Assembly: GCF_016811915.1 (NCBI RefSeq)
Contig: NZ_CP069127.1
Coordinates: forward strand, 4,005,001 to 4,069,000
Length of the DNA stretch: 64,000 nt
Origin: Brevibacillus choshinensis
GTDB taxonomy: Bacteria; Bacillota; Bacilli; Brevibacillales; Brevibacillaceae
Direction: 5' to 3'
Under the pieces are notes generated by a model. The model saw only the letters and a list, made by a program, of their open reading frames with translations, had not been told where the DNA came from and made no database searches. Of this stretch, positions 9,330-17,503 are shown piece by piece; the stretch's first letter is position 1, and every line of letters starts with the position of its first letter. The translations under genes were made by a program, and so were the position numbers.

Positions 9330-11222
9330 ATGAAAAGTGAGCTGAGTCACGGACAGTTGCAAATGCTGATTCAAGTTTCCAACGCCATCAATTCCACACT
9401 CGATCTGGACGTTGTATTCAATACCATCATGAAAGAGACGCTCTCCGTAATCGAAGCAGCCGACGAAGGGTATTTGTTTCTGTACGACCCGACAGACGAT
9501 TATCTCGTGGCGAAAAGCATTTTTCTGCGCAGCAATGACGTACTCTCGGTCGTTCGCCTCAAGCCTGGCGAATCCATGACCGGCATTACCTTTCTCAATA
9601 AAGCGTGCACGCACTTTCCAGATCGACAGAGTGTGTACCGCGCGACCCGGACGATGTCTACTCCCAATCAGGAGCGTTTGCGTGCAGCGGACCCTATCTT
9701 CCCCTATTCCGCAGCCTGCGCCCCCATCATGTCAAACGGCGAGTGCATCGGCGTTATCACGCTTGACTGCTTCCGCTCTGATGCTTCCTTCAAGCCTGAG
9801 GACCTACAGCTTATGGAGGCCATCTCCCATCAAGCGGCGATCGCTTTGGAAAAAGCCAATTTGTATCGGGACAAAGAAAAATCGGTTCAGCTTCTGGAAG
9901 CGATGAATACGCAGATGAAGCAGCAGAACCAGCTGCTGAATCGCTCCCTGGAAATCCACAAGCATTTGGCAGAGCTGGTGCTGCACGGAGACGGCGTACA
10001 AGACATCCTGCATTACGTTCACCAGCTCATGGATAAACCGATCGTCCTCATGGATCAAATGGGTGAGATCCTGTCCTCCTCCCCGGCTCTCTCATGCCTG
10101 GGCCATCAGACGGTGAGAAAGCTGGAGGATATGCAGCGCTCGATCCATGCTTCTCTGACGCATGTGGCTGCGAATCCGCTCTTTGGCACAAGAAAAACAT
10201 CTAACGGCATTACCGTATTTCCCATTGGAGCCAAGCCCCATTTGCTGGGATATCTTGCGCTGCTTACAGATCAACCCCTGGACGAAGTGGACATGGCAGC
10301 ACTCGAACACGTCAGCACCGTCATTTCTTTCGAGCTGGTCAAGGAACAAGCTGTCTTTGAAACCGAACAAAACCTGAAGGGCCAATTTATCGAACAGCTG
10401 TTTACGGGACATATCAGCACCCGACTCATTGATCAGGCCAGACATTTGCAGATGGATCCCCAGCGATTCTACCAGGTGCTCACGATCAATTTCGAAAACG
10501 ATCTCAGGGAATCTCCCGACTATTACCATCGCTTGGTTGCGGCCCGAAGGAATCTCATTCAGATCGCTACGGACTCTTTTTTGCACTCTTTTACGCCCGG
10601 TATGATCGTAGCCAAACAGGAGCATCTGGTCGTCTTGCTCTCTTATTCCAGCAATCATTCTCGGAAAGACCTGCACGTCACCCTCATTGAGCAGTGCCAA
10701 CGCTTCACGTCCGCCATCCAAAGAAAGAGGTGGGGGCTTCGCACAGTGATAGGAATAGGAGGGGTAAAAACTGGTTTGAAGGAAGTCTACAAATCCTCCG
10801 AGGAAGCCATGAAGTGTCTTTGCTTCATGAAAAACTATCGCATGGAGCATTCCTATTTGAGCTATGCCGAGCTTGGCGGCCAACGCTTGCTGCTGCAAAA
10901 CACGACTGAGGAACTGTTGGACTACGTCTTCGAAACGCTGGGCCCCCTTTTCAGCTACGAGAAAAGCCGAAAAAGAGAGTTTTTACAAACCCTCACGTCT
11001 TTTCTCGATCACAGGCTCCGTATGAAAGAGACTGCTTTGAATATGAATATCCACATGAATACGCTGATTTATCGAATCAAGAGAATCGAAGAAATTTTGG
11101 GGATCTCGCTGAACAATCAAAAGCAAATTCTCGATGTCAGCATGGCTGTTCAAATCTATCAGCTGATGGAGGGAGAGATAGAAGCTCGATTGAAGGAGGG
11201 CGCTGACAAATCAAAATTGTAA
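9330..11222 (+). CDS. GAF domain / PucR-type (CdaR-like) transcriptional regulator
   Basis: 630 residues from ATG 9330 behind AAAGGTGG; an in-frame ATG at 9270 lacks an SD. Residues about 15-180 form a GAF sensor domain (SAACAPIMSNGECIGVITLD). A coiled stretch follows, then a middle ligand-binding part, and the C-terminus (about 550-615) is the PucR/CdaR helix-turn-helix: FLDHRLRMKETALNMNIHMN and TLIYRIKRIEEILGI. Family members activate catabolic genes in response to small molecules. It diverges from the importer operon, so it probably controls that operon, with the imported compound or a breakdown product as the signal. No receiver domain is seen. Confidence 0.85.
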   Translation: MKSELSHGQLQMLIQVSNAINSTLDLDVVFNTIMKETLSVIEAADEGYLFLYDPTDDYLVAKSIFLRSNDVLSVVRLKPGESMTGITFLNKACTHFPDRQSVYRATRTMSTPNQERLRAADPIFPYSAACAPIMSNGECIGVITLDCFRSDASFKPEDLQLMEAISHQAAIALEKANLYRDKEKSVQLLEAMNTQMKQQNQLLNRSLEIHKHLAELVLHGDGVQDILHYVHQLMDKPIVLMDQMGEILSSSPALSCLGHQTVRKLEDMQRSIHASLTHVAANPLFGTRKTSNGITVFPIGAKPHLLGYLALLTDQPLDEVDMAALEHVSTVISFELVKEQAVFETEQNLKGQFIEQLFTGHISTRLIDQARHLQMDPQRFYQVLTINFENDLRESPDYYHRLVAARRNLIQIATDSFLHSFTPGMIVAKQEHLVVLLSYSSNHSRKDLHVTLIEQCQRFTSAIQRKRWGLRTVIGIGGVKTGLKEVYKSSEEAMKCLCFMKNYRMEHSYLSYAELGGQRLLLQNTTEELLDYVFETLGPLFSYEKSRKREFLQTLTSFLDHRLRMKETALNMNIHMNTLIYRIKRIEEILGISLNNQKQILDVSMAVQIYQLMEGEIEARLKEGADKSKL

Positions 11223-11348
11223 AAACAGAAGGCTGGCATCCCAGAAAATGAACTCCCCATTGCTATCACACATTAATTCCTCCTATTTAGGGACAATAAC
11301 TACAAACAAAATAACTCGCTTGCACCTGAGAAAGGAGCTAGTCATTTT

Positions 11349-11729
11349 ATGGAGGACCTAGGAATTCTTATCATTCGTCTTGTTTTAGGGTTGACCTTTG
11401 TTGGACATGGCAGCCAAAAATTATTCGGGTGGTTTGGTGGACATGGAATAAAGGGAACTGGGGGGTGGATGGAATCTGTCGGAATCAAACCAGGTGTCTT
11501 GATGGCAGTGGTTGCTGGAGTCCTTGAATTTGTTGGTGGTCTTTTATATGCCACAGGGTTTTGGTTCACACTGGGCGCAGCAATGATCGTCCTCGCCATG
11601 TTGGGAGCGATGAAAGTTCACTTACCCAATGGTTATTGGGCGGATAAAGGTGGCATTGAATATCCGTTTGTAATCATTGCAATCGCGATTGGTCTCGCTC
11701 TGATCGGGCCAGGTATCTATTCCCTGTAG
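11349..11729 (+). CDS. DoxX family membrane protein
   Basis: 126 residues, four hydrophobic segments. The start LGILIIRLVLGLTFVGHGSQ with KLFGWFGGHG following is the DoxX signature. ATG 11349 follows AAAGGAGCTAGTCATTTT. Members are small integral membrane proteins, some linked to oxidative stress or thiosulphate-quinone oxidation; the role here is unknown. It is monocistronic with a strong hairpin right after the stop. Confidence 0.88.
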   Translation: MEDLGILIIRLVLGLTFVGHGSQKLFGWFGGHGIKGTGGWMESVGIKPGVLMAVVAGVLEFVGGLLYATGFWFTLGAAMIVLAMLGAMKVHLPNGYWADKGGIEYPFVIIAIAIGLALIGPGIYSL

Positions 11730-12457
11730 CTCGCAGACGAACCAACATAGAAAAACGGATGCCGCAGCATCCGTTTTTTTTGCATGATTTCTCCAGATCG
11801 ATCGCGGATAAATTCCACCGTAGTCTCATACCAGCGATATCCTCCATTTTTATGCCGAACACGACCGGTAAATCGGACGGTGTCTTGGTCGATCCTTACC
11901 GAGCTGCGAGACTCTAGTAATTTTTTATTGTCGTCCGGGTGGTTGAAAGCGACTGCTGGCTTCCCAATGACCTCTTCTGGCGTATACCCGAGCAGTGTCC
12001 TCACAGTTGGGGAGATATACGTGAAAACACCGTCTGCTGAAAAAGAAGAGATGATGTTTTGGGATTTCTCGGAAATGAACAAAAACATTTCTTGAATATT
12101 GGATAAAGACTCGCTTTGCTCCCGTTGCTAGCTGATATCTTCAAACGTGATGAACCTTCCTAGTTCCTGCCCGCCACTGACAAGTGGTATACACGTTACT
12201 CTCACATAAACGAAGAAGCCCCTTTTATGTGGAATGGCTAGTTCCAATCGGGCTTCACCAGAGCCACCAGACCAATCAAACAGTTGGGGCAATGTTATTT
12301 GTAGCAATTCTTCTCGTGTGTAGCCAAACATACGCAATGCCGAAGCATTTACATGTAAGAGATGGCCATCGACATCTACTACACATATACCGTCCGGATG
12401 ATTTTCAAAAAAATTCTGAAACGCACCAGGTTGTTCGAGTACATTATTACGCAACAT
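11717..12457 (-). pseudogene. Two-PAS sensor gene remnant: in-frame amber codon and missing output domain
   Basis: One frame of 247 codons holds two PAS domains. The first (from ATG 12457) has FFENHPDGICVVDVDGHLL; after FEDIS an amber codon (TAG, 12130-12128) intervenes; the same frame continues QREQSESLSNIQEMF into a second PAS with LLGYTPEEVIGKP and a PAC-like GYRWYETTVEFIRDRSGEI. The frame ends inside the DoxX terminator and DoxX gene end, so the kinase or GGDEF output domain expected after tandem PAS is gone. A nonsense mutation plus 3' truncation argue for a decayed gene. Readthrough or a stand-alone 109-residue PAS protein cannot be excluded. Confidence 0.75.
11752..11782 (+). terminator. 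Terminator of the DoxX gene
   Basis: CGGATGC / GCATCCG stem at 11756-11773 with loop CGCA, followed by eight T. A near-identical 25-base segment recurs at 19983-20007. Confidence 0.85.
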
Positions 12458-12752
12458 GATTCATGTATCCACCTTTTAAAACATGAGTTTTCAGGTCATC
12501 TCGCATTTCAGCTATATTCAGCTCTACTGATATCCTCTCTTATTAAAATGCAAAAAGCAACGAATTTTATCATTTCTGCTTTTGCTGCTCTATCCAGACC
12601 TCACTGCCCGTTCGTATAGCAAGTGGATTCATGCACGTAACGGACTGACACACTCCCTTTCACCAAATGGAAGCTGATGAGGATGAGCACCCATTACCAA
12701 AGCAAGCAAAAAAAATATACTACATCGAGGTCATTGCCATACGTAGGAGAAG

Positions 12753-14301
12753 ATGCCGCTTATGAAAAAAGATGAACTGAAATCGTGTGAAATCGGTCCT
12801 GTAAACGCAAAGAGCCGTCGCAAACAAGCTGCTTCCATTCGTGAAGACGCTGCGGAGTTTCAGGAGGATCGTCCTCTCCCCCCTCATCCCTGCAACGGTG
12901 ACGAGGAGAAATATGCTAATAAAATCGGCAGCTATTCCAAAGGGTTACCTCATCATTCCCTCGGCGAAGTTGACCGAACTGCCTATAAGTCCTTGATCAA
13001 GGCGCTTGAGTCTGGTGATCCGGTAGACTTTGAATCAATCGCTTTAGGCGGTGCGGCAAAGCTTACGAATCCCCAGGGAGCGTATGCATTCGATCTCGCT
13101 GGTCCTGATTCCCATCATCTGGGCATGATTGCCCCTCCAGCCTTCAGCAGCGCCTGGCAGGCCAGCGAGATGGCAGAGCTTTACTGGCAAGCATTGACTC
13201 GCGATGTCCCTTTTGCAGAATTCAGCACGAACCCGCTCACGATGGCTGCTGCATCCGATTTAACGAGCTTCACGGATTTTCGCGGTCCAAAAGACAGTGG
13301 AAAGGTAACCACCTCGACCTTGTTCCGGGGGAGTACTCCTGGAGACCTTGTAGGGCCGTATATCTCGCAATTCCTGTGGAAAGACATCCCTTACGGAGGA
13401 ACAGCGATCGTCCAAAAATATCGGACAACGGTGGCGGGCGATGACCACATGACCACTTATCAGGACTGGCTGGACATCCAAAACGGAGGGGCTCCTGCTT
13501 CGCAAAATGAATACGACCCAACGCCCCGCTATATCCGCAATGGTCGAGATCTGAGTGAATGGGTTCACCGCGACTTCACCTTCCAAAGCTTTTTAGCTGG
13601 TTGTCTCATTCTTCTTGGGTTCGGACAGGGCGCACTGGATGCAGCCAACCCTTATCTGCATTCTGCGACACAGGTCGGTTACGTTTGGAGGACCGCATCT
13701 TTTGGACTTTGTGGTACGGTCGGCACGGTCCGCCCTCGAGGCCTCCTGGTTCCAGAAATGGCTGATCCATCGCCGGGTCAGGCCGGAAGAGTTCGGGGGG
13801 CGCGTCCACAACCAGTTGACGGGAGCTGCCCGTTACCCGATCCATTCGGAGCTGCTTCAGTCGCAAGCAGTTTCCGAGGTCTTCAGCAGGTTTGGAAGCT
13901 ACCTTCTCCCCATGGCCTATCCAGAAGGCTGTCCTACTCATCCTTCCTATCCAGCTGGCCACGCTTGCATTGCCGGGGCTGGCATCACGATGCTGAAGGC
14001 GTTTAGCAACGAATCGTTCGTGATTCCGAATCCTGTCGAAGCCAGTCCTGATGGTCTCTCTTTGCTGCCTTACTCGGGAGCCCCCTTGACTCTCGGCAAT
14101 GAATTGAACAAACTTGCTGCCAATATAGCCCTTGGCCGAGATACGGCTGGTGTACACTGGCGATCAGACGGAATCGAGGGGCTAAAGCTGGGTGAAGCAG
14201 TTGCCATTGGGATCTTGCAGGATTACAGCAACACCTATCATGAAAAATTCAGCGGCTTCTCCCTGACAACGTTTGATGGGAAAACCATCACGATCGGATA
14301 G
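12753..14301 (+). pseudogene. Vanadium-dependent haloperoxidase-like (PAP2 superfamily) gene with a frameshift
   Basis: The frame from ATG 12753 encodes a haloperoxidase-like N-terminus up to ANPYLHSATQVG and then loses similarity. From about 13680 the next frame carries on with TFGGPHLLDF, QKWLIHRRVRPEEFGGRVHN, HPSYPAGHACIAGAG and NIALGRDTAGVHWRSDG to the stop at 14301. These are the vanadate-binding motifs (K/R, P-x-GH, R-x4-H). Total length is 516 codons plus one base, so a single extra base near 13677-13680 (GGTTACG for GGTACG) explains it. It is either a true frameshift mutation or a sequence error. The intact protein of about 515 residues would be in the expected family length. The first 25 residues do not look like a signal peptide. 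Confidence 0.8.
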
Positions 14302-14371
14302 GAAAGTTCAAACGAAAAAGGCCGCGGCAGCTTGGGTCACATATGTTTTAGAATGTTCCAATAAAAGAAAA

Positions 14372-14414
14372 AGCGGTAGTTTAAGACCTTGATAATAAGT
14401 CTTAGGCTGCCGCT
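14372..14414 (-). terminator. Long symmetric hairpin with minus-strand T run
   Basis: AGCGGTAG-TT-TAAGAC pairs with GTCTTA-GG-CTGCCGCT around an 11-base loop, giving a 14-bp stem with one symmetric internal loop. The T-rich side (CTTTTTCTTTTATT) lies in the minus direction, although no minus-strand gene ends here; it may act on antisense transcripts or be left from a lost gene. Confidence 0.5.
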
Positions 14415-14485
14415 CTACATGTCATGCTATCATGAAAGAAGATGTAAGGACATACATCCCATTTCGCGATGTGGAGGTCAGATAT

Positions 14486-14977
14486 ATGTTAATTATACGA
14501 AATGCAAGGATAGAAGATTTGCCTAAACTTGCAGCCATTGAACAGCTTTGCTTTTCAAAAGAAGAGGCTGCAACGGTAGAAGCCATTGAACAGCGCATCG
14601 AGTTAATTCCGGATAGCTTTTATGTAGCTGAAGAGGATGGTGAAATTGCGGGTTTCGTGAATGGACCAGTGATTGAAACAGCGTTCATAACGGATGATTT
14701 GTTTCATGCTATAAAGGAAAATCCAGCGACTGACTGGCATCAAAGCATTTTAGGATTAGCAGTTGCTCCACATTTTCAAAATCGTGGAGTGGCATCAAGG
14801 TTGCTTACGCATCTAGAAAAGGAAGCAAGAGCGAAAAAGCGTGAAAGCATCACACTTACTTGTAAAGAGAACTTAGTTCCCTTCTACGAAAGACATGGGT
14901 ATGTCAATAATGGCGTCTCAAGTTCTGAACATGCTGGAGCAACATGGTACAACATGAGGAAAGAATTGCGGTCATAG
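14486..14977 (+). CDS. GNAT family N-acetyltransferase
   Basis: 163 residues from ATG 14486, which has GGAGGTCAGATAT in front; an ATG 54 bases earlier has no SD. Core GNAT features: MLIIRNARIEDLPKLAAIEQ at the start, acetyl-CoA loop LGLAVAPHFQNRGVASRLL (the Q/RxxGxG/A motif) and FYERHGYVNNGV near the end. It resembles arylalkylamine-N-acetyltransferase-like and other small-molecule GNATs. Substrate unknown. It stands alone between two unrelated genes. Confidence 0.85.
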   Translation: MLIIRNARIEDLPKLAAIEQLCFSKEEAATVEAIEQRIELIPDSFYVAEEDGEIAGFVNGPVIETAFITDDLFHAIKENPATDWHQSILGLAVAPHFQNRGVASRLLTHLEKEARAKKRESITLTCKENLVPFYERHGYVNNGVSSSEHAGATWYNMRKELRS

Positions 14978-15062
14978 TTCGCGTCAAATACATAAGCCCA
15001 TGCGCTTCCACAACGACGCTTCATCATTGCCTTTTCATATTCGAATGCTTGCTGCGTTGAGG

Positions 15063-15068
15063 TATAAT
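15063..15068 (+). promoter_or_regulatory. -10 box of the DUF92 gene
   Basis: A consensus TATAAT lies 36 bases before the GTG start at 15099 with AAGGGGGCGG between. A poor -35 match (TTCGAA) sits 17 bases upstream. Because the promoter falls inside the longer open frame from 15000, it supports the GTG start. Confidence 0.5.
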
Positions 15069-15098
15069 AGTTTCCATGCAAAGGGGGCGGAAACAGCG

Positions 15099-15920
15099 GT
15101 GGAGTGGTTAATAGGTCTGGCCTGCAGCGCTGCGATTGCAGGGACGGCTTATGCAAAACGGTCGCTGTCCGGTTCTGGATTTTTAGCGGCGGTGATGCTG
15201 GGCACGGTGATGTACGCGCTCGGAAGCGCAATCTGGTTCGGCTCCCTCATCGCTTTCTTCGTATCGTCAACCCTATGGTCCAAGTGGAAAAAGCATGCGA
15301 AGGAAGATGCAGAGAGCGGTTATGAGAAAGACGGGAGGCGCGATGCCGGCCAGGTCCTCGCTAACGGAGGGCTGGGGCTGCTGTTATGCACGGCAAATGG
15401 GGTGTCTCCACATCCGCTTTGGTGGTACGCTTTCCTCGGCGTTATGGCTGCGGTGACAGCAGATACTTGGGCTACAGAAATCGGCGGCTTGAGCAGGACG
15501 CCTCCGATATCGATCAAAACGGGTCGACGCGTTCCTCCTGGCACGTCGGGGGGCATTACTGGCCTCGGCTTGGGGGCTTCACTGTCTGGCGGCCTGTTTA
15601 TCGGAGCCATAGCGTGGATGCTGCTTGCGTTGTCCGGGCAATCTGCTTTGGATGCCGTTCGTTTGGCTGCCTGGGTCGGAATAGCCGGACTGGCAGGCAT
15701 TCTAAGCTCACTGGCCGATTCGTGGATCGGGGCGACCTGGCAGGAAATGTACCGTTGCGGCGCTTGCGGTCGGGAAATCGAGCAATCCCGCCACTGCGGC
15801 AGTCCTGCTGTAAGGATCCGCGGCCGCGCCGGCTGGAACAACGATGCCGTCAATGTCGCCGGCTCACTCGCAGGCGGTGTTGCAGCAGCGTTGCTGGCGC
15901 TGGCATTCGGCTTATCTTGA
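15099..15920 (+). CDS. DUF92 (TMEM19-like) membrane protein
   Basis: 273 residues from GTG 15099, supported by AAGGGGGCGG eight bases upstream and a TATAAT box at 15063; the longer ATG frame from 15000 would start before the promoter. Multi-spanning membrane protein. DUF92 hallmarks are DAGQVLANGGLGLLL, the TADTWATEIGGLS motif and RRVPPGTSGGITGLGL, then SSLADSWIGATWQ. A Cys cluster YRCGACGREIEQSRHC lies between the last segments. Family members in archaea and plants are linked to isoprenoid-phosphate or phytyl-phosphate chemistry; function here not known. Confidence 0.85.
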   Translation: MEWLIGLACSAAIAGTAYAKRSLSGSGFLAAVMLGTVMYALGSAIWFGSLIAFFVSSTLWSKWKKHAKEDAESGYEKDGRRDAGQVLANGGLGLLLCTANGVSPHPLWWYAFLGVMAAVTADTWATEIGGLSRTPPISIKTGRRVPPGTSGGITGLGLGASLSGGLFIGAIAWMLLALSGQSALDAVRLAAWVGIAGLAGILSSLADSWIGATWQEMYRCGACGREIEQSRHCGSPAVRIRGRAGWNNDAVNVAGSLAGGVAAALLALAFGLS

Positions 15921-15927
15921 TTCTAAA

Positions 15928-15975
15928 AACCGGAAAGACTTCGTATCGCCAAAACGATGCCGAGTCTTTCCGGTT
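15928..15975. terminator. Convergent terminator between DUF92 and GNAT genes
   Basis: AACCGGAAAGACT(T)CG at 15928-15943 pairs with CGAGTCTTTCCGGTT at 15961-15975 around a 17-base loop. It sits between convergent genes and can serve both. Confidence 0.75.
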
Positions 15976-15994
15976 ATTTCAGCTTTTGGCAGTT

Positions 15995-16885
15995 TTACGC
16001 ATGAGACGTTAACGGAAATAAGAAATGCTTCTCTACACCTTTTAAAAATGGACGTACGAATAAAACATCATCCGTCCCGGTGATCAACGCTGTCCGCATG
16101 TTCTGATTGTCACGATCAGGCACAAAGTGAAAATGAATCGTCTCCATCTCATCAGTCAGCAAATGATTGACAACGGCTTCCATATCCATTGTTCTTTTGC
16201 TTACGATATCGAAAACATGCAGCTGATCCTCTTCTTGTGCAAATAAGACAATCGCATCCGCATCTTCGACATAATAAATCACATCGTGAAAGACTAGCAG
16301 AAAGTAAAACATGAGTAGATGCTCGTCACCCTTCACGCCCAGTCTCGACGACACAGGGACTCTTTCCGACGCAAATTCCTTCATCAATGCAAAATCATCT
16401 GGGTTGTTCACATTCAGCTTGCGCAAGGCGGATTTCGAAGCCGCATGCTCTCTCATATCTGACACCCTCAAGCTGAAACTGCTTTCCTGAACCTTCTCAA
16501 AACCAAACTTGGGATAAAAATCGAGCACAGTATGGTTAGCAAACAAATAGAGATAATCGTAGTCCTTTTCATATTTATCAATGATATGGTTCATCAGCTT
16601 CGCCGATAACCCTTGATTACGATAATCTGGATGGGTCATCACGGTGCCCAATTGAAGCGCCTTACATTCCGAGCCATTGGACGTCACGACCATTTTATTG
16701 ACAGAAACATTAGCAATGACCTGTTCCCCGTCCCAATAGGAATAACAGATGTAATTGTCATTCCAGCAGCCTTTGCTATACCATTCTGTAAAATCAAGCT
16801 TGAAAATGCGCTTTGCAAGCTCATTGAAGCTCTCCCTGTATTCTTCGACGTGCTTGTAGTCACAGATCAACTGAAGTTCATTCAT
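15995..16885 (-). CDS. GNAT family N-acetyltransferase, two-domain type
   Basis: 296 residues from ATG 16885 (GGGGG seven bases upstream; a second ATG directly before it). The N-terminal 160 residues are a GNAT domain: LQLGTVMTHPDYRNQGLSAK holds the acetyl-CoA loop and DFYPKFGFEKV the end of the fold. The C-terminal 130 residues (NPDDFALMKEFASERVPVS onward) probably form the second, degenerate half seen in larger GNATs. Substrate unknown. It diverges from the SOS-type promoter of the YolD gene. Confidence 0.82.
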   Translation of the reverse strand: MNELQLICDYKHVEEYRESFNELAKRIFKLDFTEWYSKGCWNDNYICYSYWDGEQVIANVSVNKMVVTSNGSECKALQLGTVMTHPDYRNQGLSAKLMNHIIDKYEKDYDYLYLFANHTVLDFYPKFGFEKVQESSFSLRVSDMREHAASKSALRKLNVNNPDDFALMKEFASERVPVSSRLGVKGDEHLLMFYFLLVFHDVIYYVEDADAIVLFAQEEDQLHVFDIVSKRTMDMEAVVNHLLTDEMETIHFHFVPDRDNQNMRTALITGTDDVLFVRPFLKGVEKHFLFPLTSHA

Positions 16886-16962
16886 CATGAATCCCCCATG
16901 TTTTGCTTGTATTCTCGCGTTTTCCACATTGTACCATCCTCCCATTTTTAAAAGAATAGCAT

Positions 16963-17008
16963 TTGCACGTTCGCATTTCGTTCGTATATAATATAAGAAC
17001 AAACGTTC
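16963..17008 (+). promoter_or_regulatory. SOS promoter: TTGCAC/TATAAT with a LexA (DinR) box
   Basis: TTGCAC at 16963-16968 and TATAAT at 16987-16992, spacing 18. GAACAAACGTTC at 16997-17008 matches the Bacillus LexA box GAAC-N4-GTTC with flanks AG and CA, and overlaps the predicted transcription start. LexA bound there would block the promoter. The gene read from it is yolD-like at 17106. Confidence 0.75.
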
Positions 17009-17105
17009 CACTTCTCTTTCAGGACGAAGGTGTTAAGGAGCTGCAACGGCTATTACATAATTGAAAATCTTTCAAATAGGTTGATGAAAGCTGGGGGGAA
17101 CCAAC

Positions 17106-17351
17106 ATGGTAAAAGCATCTGTACCAAAAAGACCCACACGGGATGAATTTGAATTGGAGGACTTGGGAAGCCAGCTTGAAGAAGCAAGGGAGGATGGCGA
17201 CGAAAGAGCTCTGTCGGTTTGGGGTGAAACTGAAAAGGTTCGTGGACGGATCATGGTCCTTGACTCACGCACCAGACTCGTTCACGTTGAAAGCGAAGGA
17301 ACAACAAGGAAGATCCCTTTCCTGGATATCATGAGGGTAAGCTACGAATAG
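17106..17351 (+). CDS. YolD-like family protein
   Basis: 81 residues; ATG 17106 follows CTGGGGGGAACCAAC. An acidic N-terminus (LEDLGSQLEEAREDGDE) is followed by a beta-rich YolD core (KVRGRIMVLDSRTRLVHVES, then TRKIPFLDIMRV). YolD-like proteins usually precede a Y-family polymerase (UvrX/DinB) and are SOS-induced; no polymerase follows here, but the LexA box upstream fits the family. The role is thought to be related to translesion synthesis; it is not proven. Confidence 0.78.
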   Translation: MVKASVPKRPTRDEFELEDLGSQLEEAREDGDERALSVWGETEKVRGRIMVLDSRTRLVHVESEGTTRKIPFLDIMRVSYE

Positions 17352-17406
17352 AGCGGCAAAGGAAAACGAGGACATGATGAGGGCAATGGCTGACAAATGA
17401 CAAACT

Positions 17407-17446
17407 AGCGGCAGCCAGGAAGACCATCATTACCTGGAATGCCGCT
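17407..17446. terminator. Hairpin between YolD and glycosyltransferase genes
   Basis: AGCGGCA and CCAGG pair with CCTGG and TGCCGCT around AAGACCATCATTA with a small internal loop. No T run, so termination is uncertain; it lies between convergent genes. Confidence 0.45.
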
Positions 17447-17503
17447 TCGTTCGAGGAAGGCTTCAGTGTCCATCCTGCTGCTACGACTGAGCTCAATCAA
17501 CAT

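Noticed and set aside
15000..15098. Longer DUF92 start at ATG 15000
   Set aside because: The -10 box at 15063 and SD at 15081-15090 lie inside it; the family N-terminus begins at the GTG 15099 membrane segment.
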